From Deltaproteobacteria bacterium (GTDB taxonomy: Bacteria > Desulfobacterota_D > UBA1144 > Nemesobacterales > Nemesobacteraceae), in the NCBI GenBank assembly GCA_029262295.1, contig JAJCZR010000065.1, positions 1 through 64,000 of the forward strand: DNA of 64,000 nt, in the 5' to 3' direction. Position 1 is the stretch's first letter; each line of letters starts with the position of its first letter. Both the position numbers and the translations under genes were made by a program. The notes under the pieces are model-generated. The model was given only the letters and a program-made list of their open reading frames with translations. It searched no databases and was not told where the DNA came from. Of the stretch, positions 8,203-15,560 are shown piece by piece.

Positions 8203-9126
8203 ATGCAAAACAGAAGAAAGCCTTCTTGGATAAAGGCTAAAATACCTGGCGGTCCCAACTACAATCAACTCAAGGGATTAGTTAAAGAATTAAAACTGAA
8301 TACTGTATGTGAAGAGGCTAAGTGTCCTAACATTGGGGAATGCTGGGGTGCAGGAACACTTACCTTTATGATCCTTGGAGACACTTGCACAAGAAGCTGC
8401 GGCTTTTGTCATGTAAAAACCGGAAAAGGTGGAGAGCTTGATTGGGATGAACCTAAAAGAGTTGCAGAAGCTGTTGGAAAATTAAAAAACAACAATGCCT
8501 ATATCACTCACTTAGTAATAACTTCGGTTAACAGGGACGATAAAAATTATGAAAGTGCCTGTATATTCGCCGAGACTGTAGAAAAAGTAAGGGAAGCAAA
8601 CCCAGACATCAAAATTGAAGTATTAATTCCCGACTTTAAAGGTGAGAATAAAGCTATTGAAAAGATAATAAAGTCAAAACCCGACGTGCTTAACCATAAT
8701 ATTGAAACAGTACCCAGGCTTTATAATCACCCTCAAATATCCGAATCGGGAAAAACAAGGTACGTTAGGCCACAGGCAATCTATGAAAGATCACTTGATC
8801 TTCTCCTAAAATGCAAAGAAGAAGGTCACTCAGATATGTTAACCAAGTCTGGAATTATGATTGGACTAAGTGAATCTTATGACGAAATACTCGTAACCTT
8901 GTGCGATCTAAATGATGCAAAGTGTGATATTGTTACAATTGGTCAGTATCTTCAACCCACAATAGATCATATTCCTGTATCAAAATTTTATCATCCTACA
9001 GAGTTTGAATCACTTAAGAGTTATGGTGAAAGAATAATTGGCCTTCCCCATATTGAATCAGGGCCTCTCGTAAGAAGCTCTTACCATGCTGAGAAACAAG
9101 TCTTAAAACTAGCGGAGAACTTTTAG
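8203..9126 (+). CDS. lipA: Lipoyl synthase
   Basis: LipA is a radical SAM enzyme that inserts two sulfur atoms into octanoyl groups on lipoyl-dependent enzymes. Both iron-sulfur sites are visible: the auxiliary cluster motif CEEAKCPNIGEC (Cys 36, 41, 47) and the radical SAM CTRSCGFC motif (Cys 62, 66, 69). The conserved C-terminal Arg-Ser-Ser appears in GPLVRSSYHA, which supplies the serine ligand of the auxiliary cluster. At 307 aa it has the usual length. No lipB is next to it; the downstream gene, two bases away, is a DUF2237 protein. Confidence 0.95.
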   Translation: MQNRRKPSWIKAKIPGGPNYNQLKGLVKELKLNTVCEEAKCPNIGECWGAGTLTFMILGDTCTRSCGFCHVKTGKGGELDWDEPKRVAEAVGKLKNNNAYITHLVITSVNRDDKNYESACIFAETVEKVREANPDIKIEVLIPDFKGENKAIEKIIKSKPDVLNHNIETVPRLYNHPQISESGKTRYVRPQAIYERSLDLLLKCKEEGHSDMLTKSGIMIGLSESYDEILVTLCDLNDAKCDIVTIGQYLQPTIDHIPVSKFYHPTEFESLKSYGERIIGLPHIESGPLVRSSYHAEKQVLKLAENF

Positions 9127-9128
9127 AT

Positions 9129-9506
9129 ATGTCTGAAAAAGAAGCAAAAAATGTACTTGATGGAACTCTTGAAGATTGCAGTCTTGATCCAATAACAGGA
9201 TTTTTCAGAGACGGCTGCTGCAGAACCAATGAACAGGATATTGGCCGCCATATTGTTTGTGCTGAAATGACTGAGGAGTTTCTCGAATTTTCTAAAGAAA
9301 AAGGAAATGATCTTTCCACTCCAAGGCCTGAGTTTCACTTTCCAGGGCTTAAACCAGGTGATAGATGGTGCGTCTGTGCCCTTAGATGGAAAGAGGCTTA
9401 CGATGCAGGAGTAGCCCCTCCTATTTGTTTATTGTCCACAGATAAGTCCGCACTTGAAGTCCTTTCACTTGAAGAACTTAAAAAACACGCAATAGATCTT
9501 TTGTAG
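9129..9506 (+). CDS. DUF2237 family protein
   Basis: The 125-aa protein fits DUF2237: a GCCRTNEQDIGRHIVCAEMT block near residue 30, then PRPEFHFPGLKPGDRWCVCA and RWKEAYDAGVAPPICL. Cys, Arg, Asp and His positions are strongly conserved in the family, but no function is established. It begins two bases after the lipA stop, so it is translationally coupled to lipoyl synthase. A role connected with lipoylation or iron-sulfur metabolism is context-based inference only. Confidence 0.85.
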   Translation: MSEKEAKNVLDGTLEDCSLDPITGFFRDGCCRTNEQDIGRHIVCAEMTEEFLEFSKEKGNDLSTPRPEFHFPGLKPGDRWCVCALRWKEAYDAGVAPPICLLSTDKSALEVLSLEELKKHAIDLL

Positions 9507-9528
9507 ACGAATCTATACTTAAATTTTA

Positions 9529-9557
9529 CTTGACAACTTGTCAAGAAACTTTATTTT
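9529..9557 (+). promoter_or_regulatory. Phd/VapC promoter with palindromic operator
   Basis: A perfect inverted repeat CTTGACA-ACT-TGTCAAG (9529-9545) contains the -35 element TTGACA (9530-9535). A -10-like TATTTT (9552-9557) follows after 16 bases. The predicted transcription start coincides with the A of the antitoxin ATG at 9564, and no SD is present, which suggests a leaderless mRNA. The palindrome is a likely binding site for the antitoxin. Confidence 0.55.
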
Positions 9558-9563
9558 ATATGT

Positions 9564-9800
9564 ATGATTACAAAAACAGTTGGAGAATTTAAAGCAAAGT
9601 TTTCCGAAGTAATAAAAGAAATAAAAAAAGGCAATGAGATTTTAATTTCTTATGGAAAGAAGAAAGAAAAGCTTGCTGTTTTAGTCCCGTTTGACAAATA
9701 CAAACAAAAAAAAAGACAAATTGGGATTTTGGATGGAAAAGCATTTGCTGAATTTTCAGAGGATTTTAAAATGACTGATGAAGAATTCCTCAATAGCTAA
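9564..9800 (+). CDS. Phd/YefM-family antitoxin
   Basis: The 78-aa protein opens with ITKTVGEFKAKFSEVIKEIK, the N-terminal DNA-binding dimer segment of Phd/YefM antitoxins, followed by a conserved Gly-rich turn (ISYGKKKEKLAVLVP). The C-terminal 25 residues (FAEFSEDFKMTDEEFLNS) would wrap around the toxin. It is followed five bases later by a PIN-domain toxin, giving a complete type II toxin-antitoxin module. The palindrome overlapping its -35 element fits autoregulation by the antitoxin-toxin complex. Confidence 0.85.
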   Translation: MITKTVGEFKAKFSEVIKEIKKGNEILISYGKKKEKLAVLVPFDKYKQKKRQIGILDGKAFAEFSEDFKMTDEEFLNS

Positions 9801-9805
9801 ATACA

Positions 9806-10207
9806 TTGAATATAATTATAGACACTCATATTTTGGTTTGGTCAATACTTGAATCACATAAACTCAAAAAGAGCGAAATTGAACTTTTATTGGATCAAAG
9901 AAATAATATTTTTGTAAGTATTGTTTCTCTTTGGGAAATATCCCTAAAATACTCAATTGGAAAATTAAAACTAACCAATATAAAGCCTGATGAAATACCT
10001 GATTTAACAAAAAAAATTGGATTTATGTTACTAAATCTCAGGGTAGAAGAAGCTACTGAATTTTACAAAATGGAAAATGAAAAAGTATTAGATCCTTTTG
10101 ATAAGATGTTAATGTTTCAAGCAATAAAGAACGATTTTAAATTTTTTACTAAAGATAATGAAATAAAAAAGCATCCCCCTGAAAGTCTTAAAATACTAGA
10201 GCTATAA
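9806..10207 (+). CDS. VapC-type PIN-domain toxin
   Basis: The 133-aa protein begins IIIDTHILVWSI, placing the first catalytic Asp at about residue 6, followed by SLWEISLKYSIGKL with the conserved Glu, then LDPFDKMLMFQA with the third acidic site, and FFTKDNEIKKH near the end. These four acidic positions define PIN-domain ribonucleases, which as toxins usually cut tRNA or rRNA. Translation starts at TTG (9806); no ATG gives the conserved N-terminus. The low-activity start may hold toxin below antitoxin level. This PIN subtype is the one normally paired with Phd-like antitoxins. Confidence 0.85.
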   Translation: MNIIIDTHILVWSILESHKLKKSEIELLLDQRNNIFVSIVSLWEISLKYSIGKLKLTNIKPDEIPDLTKKIGFMLLNLRVEEATEFYKMENEKVLDPFDKMLMFQAIKNDFKFFTKDNEIKKHPPESLKILEL

Positions 10208-10213
10208 ATCTAT

Positions 10214-11017
10214 ATGGATAAATACAGAGTAAAACCCGGAAGCAAAGTAAATCTCAAAAAATGGGATCCGGATGATAGGAGTGAATTCGATCTTAGCAAG
10301 GAAGAGAGAGATGAGGCGCTTTATCCATTAAATAGAAAACTTGAAACTCTTCAGGAACTACTTTACGCCGAGGGAAAACATAAAATCCTTATTGTATTTC
10401 AGGCAATGGATGCCGGAGGAAAAGATGGCACAATCCGTCAGGTTTTTGAAGGTGCGAACCCGCAGGGAGTAAAGGTTGCAAGTTTCAAAAAACCTACACA
10501 CAAAGAATTAAGCCACGACTATCTTTGGCGCGTTCACAAACATACTCCCGCTAATGGTGAGATAGCAATCTTTAACCGGAGCCATTATGAAGACGTTCTG
10601 GTTGTGCGCGTGGAAGACCTTGTTTCAAAGAAAGTTTGGAAAAAGAGATATGAGCATATTAATAACTTTGAAAAAATGCTTGCAGATGAAGGGACAACTA
10701 TTTTAAAGTTTTATCTAAATATAAGTAAAGATGAACAAAAAGAACGTTTCGAGGAAAGACTAGATAAAAAAGAAAAAAACTGGAAGTTCAGTTTGGGAGA
10801 TCTAGAAGTAAGAAAAAAATGGAATAATTACATGAAAGCTTATGAAGATATGCTTGAAAAAACCAGCACCAAATATGCCCCTTGGTATATTATTCCTTCC
10901 AATAGAAAATGGTATAGAAATCTTGTGATTGCCAGTATTATTATAGATAAACTTGAAAAATTAAAGATGGAATTCCCCGAACCGCAAGATGACCTGAGTG
11001 GAGTAAGAATCACATAA
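10214..11017 (+). CDS. ppk2: Polyphosphate kinase 2 family nucleotide phosphotransferase
   Basis: PPK2 enzymes transfer phosphate between polyphosphate and nucleotides. The 267-aa protein has Walker A in FQAMDAGGKDGTIRQVFEG (near residue 60-75), the conserved FKKPTHKELSHDYLWRVHKH region, a Walker B-like NRSHYEDVLVVRV and the lid region with KERFEERLDKKEKNWKFS. The length and single domain agree with short PPK2 proteins acting on AMP or nucleoside diphosphates; the exact class cannot be fixed by eye. It lies six bases after the PIN toxin on the same strand, but a functional link is not implied. Confidence 0.9.
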   Translation: MDKYRVKPGSKVNLKKWDPDDRSEFDLSKEERDEALYPLNRKLETLQELLYAEGKHKILIVFQAMDAGGKDGTIRQVFEGANPQGVKVASFKKPTHKELSHDYLWRVHKHTPANGEIAIFNRSHYEDVLVVRVEDLVSKKVWKKRYEHINNFEKMLADEGTTILKFYLNISKDEQKERFEERLDKKEKNWKFSLGDLEVRKKWNNYMKAYEDMLEKTSTKYAPWYIIPSNRKWYRNLVIASIIIDKLEKLKMEFPEPQDDLSGVRIT

Positions 11018-11024
11018 ATTAAAA

Positions 11025-11219
11025 ATGACAAACTGGATATCAGGAATTACAGGAATACTCTGGGGCGCAGGGCTTATAATATTTAGAATTTTTGAGAAAA
11101 TCTCGGAAGGCCAGCAGTTTTTTACAACTGGAAGAATAGTTGGACTTCTTCTGGGAATATTTCTTTTCTCATATGGAATTATTTTTATAAGACGGGCATT
11201 AAGACAAAGAAAAAAATAA
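11025..11219 (+). CDS. Small membrane protein, unknown
   Basis: This 64-aa protein is not recognised. It has two hydrophobic segments, about residues 5-22 and 36-54, separated by a charged loop (RIFEKISEGQQ), and a basic C-terminus (RRALRQRKK). That pattern predicts a two-helix inner-membrane hairpin with both ends in the cytoplasm. It sits 7 bases after ppk2 and 20 bases before the SYLF lipoprotein, so it probably shares their transcript. Confidence 0.65.
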   Translation: MTNWISGITGILWGAGLIIFRIFEKISEGQQFFTTGRIVGLLLGIFLFSYGIIFIRRALRQRKK

Positions 11220-11239
11220 ATTCACGGGAGAGTGGAACA

Positions 11240-11809
11240 ATGAAAAGATTTGCAATTTTAACCGGAATGGTTTTAGCCCTGGCAGTTGCAGGATGTGCTT
11301 CAAAGGGCGCAAGCCCCAAGGCAAAACGGGAAAACATTAATCAAGAACGTCAGGAAATACTTAATACTCTTTATAAAGAAGAACCTCAAGCTAGAAAACA
11401 AATAGCTACTGCCCCGGGCTACGGAGTATTTAGTAATATCAATGTAAATATCATATTTGCCAGCTTTGGTGGGGGCTATGGAGTTGTAAGGGATAACACA
11501 TCCGGCCTTGATACTTATATGAGGGTTGGGGAAGCAGGAATTGGGATTGGTGCCGGAGCAAAGGACTACCGTCTTATCTTTGTATTCCATAATGAGTGGG
11601 CATTAAAAAGATTTATTGATAAAGGCTGGAACTTTGGGGCACAGGCCGATGCTGCAGCAAAATCAAGTGATAAAGGTGGTGCAGCAGGTGGCGAGGATTC
11701 GTTTTATAACAACGTTACTGTATATGAAATCACAGAAACGGGACTGGCTCTACAGGCAACATTGAAAGGGATGAAATTTTGGAAAGATAATTCCCTTAAT
11801 TACAACTAA
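11240..11809 (+). CDS. SYLF-domain (Ysc84-like) lipoprotein
   Basis: The 189-aa protein has a lipoprotein signal peptide (MKRFAILTGMVLALAVAGC, lipobox AVAGC with Cys near residue 19). The mature part carries the SYLF/Ysc84 domain: APGYGVFSNINVNIIFASFG, then GEAGIGIGAGAKDYRLIFVF and the terminal YNNVTVYEITETGLALQATL. SYLF domains bind phosphoinositides in eukaryotes; bacterial lipoprotein versions are periplasmic or outer-membrane proteins of unknown role. A Gly-rich insert (KGGAAGGE) is present near residue 150. It follows the small membrane protein and precedes a tiny ferredoxin-like gene. Confidence 0.85.
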   Translation: MKRFAILTGMVLALAVAGCASKGASPKAKRENINQERQEILNTLYKEEPQARKQIATAPGYGVFSNINVNIIFASFGGGYGVVRDNTSGLDTYMRVGEAGIGIGAGAKDYRLIFVFHNEWALKRFIDKGWNFGAQADAAAKSSDKGGAAGGEDSFYNNVTVYEITETGLALQATLKGMKFWKDNSLNYN

Positions 11810-11878
11810 TTGTTAATAAATAATTTTGCTGGATAAAACCTGCAATTTATTATACAATGAGAATAGGAGGTAATTATT

Positions 11879-12058
11879 ATGAAAGTAAACTGGGATAGCG
11901 AAACATGTATACATGCAGGGGAGTGCGTAGGTAACTCACCAAATGTATTTAAAATAGTGAATGATGAGTTTGTTATTGATGAGTCTGGTGCATCCGATGA
12001 GGAAATCAGGGCAACTGTTGCAAAATGCCCCTCTGGTGCATTAACCATTTCAGAATAA
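11879..12058 (+). CDS. Small ferredoxin-like protein (divergent 4Fe-4S mono-cluster type)
   Basis: The gene encodes 59 residues. The protein begins MKVNWDSETCIHAGECVGNS and ends with ATVAKCPSGALTISE. This fits the divergent mono-cluster family related to YjdI (Fer4_19), with CIHAGEC near the start and CPSGAL near the end. Only three Cys are present, which is common in this family and suggests either a non-Cys ligand or a 3Fe-4S centre. A strong SD, AGGAGG (11865-11870), lies 8 bases upstream of the ATG. The partner protein is unknown. It stands alone after the SYLF lipoprotein. Confidence 0.85.
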   Translation: MKVNWDSETCIHAGECVGNSPNVFKIVNDEFVIDESGASDEEIRATVAKCPSGALTISE

Positions 12059-12204
12059 GAGATTTATTCTGGTATTGCTTGGAAAATAAACTTTTAAATC
12101 TTTAGATGTTTTTTATTTAAAATCCAAATTATCAATAGGTTTATACTTAATAAATCTTTTTTCTGCATTTTAATTACAATCTATTAAAGAATTATTGCTT
12201 TTTC

Positions 12205-12235
12205 TATACACATGATTTAAATTGTTATGTGTATA
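12205..12235 (+). promoter_or_regulatory. Inverted repeat operator upstream of vapBC
   Basis: A perfect 9-base inverted repeat, TATACACAT (12205-12213) and ATGTGTATA (12227-12235), is separated by 13 bases and lies 16 bases before the vapB start. It is the probable autoregulatory site of the VapB antitoxin. The rest of the gap from 12059 shows no gene. Confidence 0.6.
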
Positions 12236-12251
12236 AAGCAAAGAGGGAAAA

Positions 12252-12452
12252 ATGATTAGAACCAATATTGTTATTGATGAAGATTTAATTGAAAAAGGTT
12301 TAAACTTAACCGGGTTGAAGACACGTAGGGAATTGGTAGACTTTGCATTAAGAGAACTGTTGAGAAAAGAACGGCAGACAAAAATCTTGGAACTCGAAGG
12401 AAAAATAAACTGGGAAGGTAACTTAGCTAAGCTCAGAAAAAATAGGGCTTAA
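12252..12452 (+). CDS. vapB: VapB-type antitoxin (VapB family 2, ribbon-helix-helix)
   Basis: The 66-aa protein opens with IRTNIVIDEDLIEKGLNLTG, the ribbon and first helix of an RHH DNA-binding dimer, and continues with LKTRRELVDFALRELLRKER, as in antitoxins of the VapB family (DUF2191). The C-terminal segment ELEGKINWEGNLAKLRKNRA is the toxin-binding part. GAGGG precedes the ATG by four bases. The stop codon and the toxin ATG are separated by one base, so translation is coupled. An inverted repeat just upstream is the likely operator. Confidence 0.9.
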   Translation: MIRTNIVIDEDLIEKGLNLTGLKTRRELVDFALRELLRKERQTKILELEGKINWEGNLAKLRKNRA

Positions 12453-12453
12453 A

Positions 12454-12852
12454 ATGATCCTGGTAGATACAACTGTTTGGATCGACTTTTTTAAAGGCAA
12501 TTTAACAAAGCAGGTAAAGTACCTCAAAAAATTTGTTGAAGAAAAAGAAGATTTAGCAATTTGCGGCATTATCCTCACAGAAATACTTCAGGGAATAAGA
12601 TCTGAAGATCAATATAAAAAAGTAAAAAACTATTTTGAACCATTAGTTCTACTTGAGATTGGTTATGAAGAATATATTCAGGCAGCAAACATTTTCAGAG
12701 TAACAAGATCAAAAGGTTATACCGTAAGAAATACTATTGATTGTATAATCGCAGCCACAGCCATCACAAACGCAACAAAATTGCTTCATAGTGATAAAGA
12801 TTTCAAGGTAATTGATAAATTTACAGAATTAGAAGTAATAGAGAATTTTTGA
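12454..12852 (+). CDS. vapC: VapC PIN-domain toxin ribonuclease
   Basis: The 132-aa protein has the four PIN acidic sites: VDTTVWIDFFKG (Asp at residue 4), ICGIILTEILQGI (Glu), NTIDCIIAATAI (Asp) and LLHSDKDFKVI (Asp). This is a classic VapC ribonuclease, which inactivates translation by cutting tRNA or rRNA when free of VapB. It begins one base after vapB. The module is unrelated in sequence to the Phd/VapC pair at 9.6 kb, so it is a separate acquisition. Confidence 0.9.
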   Translation: MILVDTTVWIDFFKGNLTKQVKYLKKFVEEKEDLAICGIILTEILQGIRSEDQYKKVKNYFEPLVLLEIGYEEYIQAANIFRVTRSKGYTVRNTIDCIIAATAITNATKLLHSDKDFKVIDKFTELEVIENF

Positions 12853-12871
12853 TACACTGAGAATTAAGACA

Positions 12872-13086
12872 TTAAAAACTTTTGAGACTATCGCTAAAAA
12901 CTCCGTCTTTATCAATTCTGTCATTATAAGATGAAATGGCTTTACTATTTGCTTCAAACCATTTTTGTTCTTTCTCTACCTTAATTTCTTGAACCAGAGC
13001 TCTTTTAGTGGTTATGGAATATTGGTCTTTAATTCTTTGGTCATTTTCAATAAATTGCTGTTCACAATTAATCTGATTGGGGTTTT
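12872..13086 (-). pseudogene. Decayed CcdA-family antitoxin
   Basis: Read on the minus strand, the segment ends with KWFEANSKAISSYNDRIDKD, then GVFSDSLKSF and a stop. This is the C-terminal signature of CcdA antitoxins. The N-terminal part, IRLIVNSNLLKMTKELKTNI, is in a different frame; one base is missing near 13018-13025. No start codon is present upstream in that frame before a stop. No ccdB follows, since the convergent vapC ends at 12852. The remnant lies in a 376-base stretch (12853-13228) that otherwise shows only a doubtful 43-codon plus-strand frame. Confidence 0.7.
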
Positions 13087-13228
13087 AAAATTATGATTAT
13101 AGATATTTTAGACCGATTTCTTACAAAGAGTATTTATAAAGACAAGATATTCCTAATTATTAACAAAGATGAATATAAAAGCTTTACTTGTTTGACTAAT
13201 AAAGATTTCCATTTAATCTCATAGCCTT

Positions 13229-14434
13229 ATGAAATATGTGCTTTTACAGGGTGATGGGATGCCCGATCACAAACTACCTGAACTTGATAATAAAACCCCT
13301 TTGGAAGTTGCAAACACGCCGAATCTCGACTTTATTGCTAAAAGTGCTGAGAAATTTGGGATGGTAAAAACAATTCCCGATCCACTTCCTCCAGGAAGTG
13401 ATGTGGGGAACCTTACCGTCTTAGGATACGACCCGATGGTTTACTACACAGGCAGATCTCCACTTGAAGCTGCAAGTATTGGTGTTGAGCTTTCGCCTTC
13501 AGATGTAACTCTCAGATGCAATCTTGTAACCCTTAAAGATCAAGACGGTCAAACTATTATGGAAGACTACAGTGCTGGACATATAAGCACTTCTGAATCC
13601 ACTCAAATTATCAATGATTTAAAGAAAGAGCTTGAAGAAGAAGGCTTTATCTTTCACCCCGGAATCAGCTACAGACATCTTCTAGTTTGGGAAAATGGTA
13701 ATTATGAGATAAATACAACACCCCCACATGACATTTCAGATAAACCAATTGATTCATATTTACCAAATGGGAAAGGGACTACTAAGCTAAATGAATTCAT
13801 TAGTAGATCGCGCGTGTTTCTAAAAGATCATCCGGTAAACAAGAAAAGGGTTGCAAACGGAGATAATCCGGCAAACAGTATATGGCTCTGGGGGCAGGGG
13901 ACTAAACCTACGATGCCAAGTTTTGAAGATCTTTACGGAGTAACAGGTTCTATCATTTCAGCAGTAGATTTAGTGAAAGGAATTGGAAAATTTGCCAAGA
14001 TGAAAGTAATTGATGTTCCGGGTGCCACAGGTTATCTCGATACAAACTACAAAGGTAAGGTCGATTATGCGCTTGAGTCCCTGAATGAAGTTGATCTTAC
14101 AATGATCCATATTGAGGCAACTGATGAAACAGGTCATGTTGGAATAGCAGAACTCAAAATTCAGGCAATTGAAGATTTTGATAATAAGGTCGTAGGCCCC
14201 GTGTTGGAAGGAATTAAAAAGTTTGATGAATACAGAATACTTGTAATGTCAGACCACCCTACTCCTATTGATTTAAGAACCCATGTTAATGAACCAGTTC
14301 CTTTTGCAATTCTTGATTCAAAGGATCTATCAGAAAAAAACAGTTCTTTTGTTTACACTGAAGGCTCCGCAGACAGTTCTGGCATATATATTCATGACGG
14401 CTGGAAACTGCTTGGCATGCTTTTAGATAAATAA
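13229..14434 (+). CDS. apgM: Cofactor-independent phosphoglycerate mutase, archaeal (ApgM) type
   Basis: This enzyme interconverts 3- and 2-phosphoglycerate in glycolysis and gluconeogenesis. The 401-aa protein belongs to the alkaline phosphatase superfamily: an N-terminal metal site in LQGDGMPD, TPNLDFIAKS near residue 30, the phosphoserine motif PGSDVGNLTVLGYDP near residue 70, YTGRSPLEAASIG, IHIEATDETGHVG near residue 290 and MSDHPTPIDLRTH near 340. These match the ApgM class rather than the longer GpmI enzymes. Such genes are also found in several bacterial lineages. The gene converges on the radical SAM gene with two bases between stops. Confidence 0.92.
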   Translation: MKYVLLQGDGMPDHKLPELDNKTPLEVANTPNLDFIAKSAEKFGMVKTIPDPLPPGSDVGNLTVLGYDPMVYYTGRSPLEAASIGVELSPSDVTLRCNLVTLKDQDGQTIMEDYSAGHISTSESTQIINDLKKELEEEGFIFHPGISYRHLLVWENGNYEINTTPPHDISDKPIDSYLPNGKGTTKLNEFISRSRVFLKDHPVNKKRVANGDNPANSIWLWGQGTKPTMPSFEDLYGVTGSIISAVDLVKGIGKFAKMKVIDVPGATGYLDTNYKGKVDYALESLNEVDLTMIHIEATDETGHVGIAELKIQAIEDFDNKVVGPVLEGIKKFDEYRILVMSDHPTPIDLRTHVNEPVPFAILDSKDLSEKNSSFVYTEGSADSSGIYIHDGWKLLGMLLDK

Positions 14435-14436
14435 TT

Positions 14437-15483
14437 TCAGAACATCTCGAGCTGGTTTTCCACAGGCTTTCTAAACTGAGAACAGTCAAATTTAAAACTG
14501 TTTCCCAATATACCTGCTTTTTTACAGGATAGATTAAACAAATCTTTTACCTGCTCAGCAAAGATACCATCACCTTTCATACGGTTAAAAAACTTAGTTG
14601 AATTAAGTTTTCCATCCCTTACAGATTCTATTCTGTGAATTATTTTGTTTTTTCTATCTGGATAGTGATTATCAATCCAATCTGAAAAAAGCTCTTTCAC
14701 ACCATAAGGAAGCCTGAGCATTACATATCCGGCACCACTTGCTCCGGCATTCACAGATTCCTTTATAATTTTGGGTATTTCATGATCTGTGAGCCCGGGA
14801 ATTACAGGAGCAATTAAAACCATTACAGGTATGCCATTTTCTGTTAGCTTCTCAATCGCTTTTAACCTATATGAAGGTTGAGAAGCCCTGGGTTCCATCT
14901 TTCTTGCAAGCTTTGGATCCAGGGTTGTTATAGAGATGGCAACATGCATTCCGCCAAACTCAAAGAGTTCTTTTAAAACATCTATATCTCTTGTAATTAA
15001 ATAATTTTTGGTAACTATTCCTGCGGGATTTTTAAACTCTGCTAAGACTTTCAAACATTCTCTTGTGATCCTAAAATGTTTTTCACAAGGCTGATAACAG
15101 TCAGTCACGCCACTCATTGTAATTGGTTTTGGCACCCATTTTTTTGCTGAAAGTTCTTTTCTTAATAATAAAGGAGCGTCTTCTTTTACAAATATCTTTG
15201 TCTCAAAATCAAGACCGGCAGATAAACCCAAATATTCATGGTTTGGCCTTGCATAACAATAAATACAGCCATGTTCACAACCTCTATAGGGATTTATACT
15301 TGCTTCAAAAGGAATATCAGGGCTGTTATTGTGTGTGATTATCTTTTTAGTTTTATCTTTATAAAAAACTGTCTTTGGTCTGTCCAGATTTCCAATCTCT
15401 TCTTCGGATGGAATAAAATCAATCTTTTCAAATCTGTTGGCAGGATTTTCTCCCGTCCCTCTTCCCTTTATTTTTAGAGCCAT
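14437..15483 (-). CDS. PA0069-family radical SAM protein
   Basis: The 348-aa protein has the radical SAM motif CEHGCIYCYARPNHEYLG near residue 70 (CX3CX2C), with the family-specific INPYRGC lead-in. Further markers are GVTDCYQPCEKHFRITRECL (extra Cys), KNYLITRDIDVL and LIAPVIPGLTDHEIP. It belongs to the SplB-related PA0069 group, found in many bacteria without known substrate. The N-terminus KGRGTGENPANRFEK is typical of the group. It lies downstream of lon, but a Rho-independent terminator between them argues for separate transcripts. Confidence 0.85.
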   Translation of the reverse strand: MALKIKGRGTGENPANRFEKIDFIPSEEEIGNLDRPKTVFYKDKTKKIITHNNSPDIPFEASINPYRGCEHGCIYCYARPNHEYLGLSAGLDFETKIFVKEDAPLLLRKELSAKKWVPKPITMSGVTDCYQPCEKHFRITRECLKVLAEFKNPAGIVTKNYLITRDIDVLKELFEFGGMHVAISITTLDPKLARKMEPRASQPSYRLKAIEKLTENGIPVMVLIAPVIPGLTDHEIPKIIKESVNAGASGAGYVMLRLPYGVKELFSDWIDNHYPDRKNKIIHRIESVRDGKLNSTKFFNRMKGDGIFAEQVKDLFNLSCKKAGILGNSFKFDCSQFRKPVENQLEMF

Positions 15484-15501
15484 AATCTGTTTATAAAATA
15501 A

Positions 15502-15537
15502 AAAAGGCCATTTGGCAATACAACCAAACAGCCTTTT
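15502..15537 (-). terminator. Rho-independent terminator after lon
   Basis: On the minus strand AAAAGGCTGTTTGG pairs with CCAAATGGCCTTTT across an eight-base loop, with two wobble or mismatched positions, and runs into a T-tract. It lies between the lon stop and the next minus-strand start. Confidence 0.75.
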
Positions 15538-15560
15538 AGATTAACTACTTTAAACTTATA

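Noticed and set aside
13093-13224. 43-codon plus-strand frame just before apgM
   Set aside because: It overlaps the edge of the ccdA remnant, has no SD and no recognisable motif; it may be a fragment or chance.
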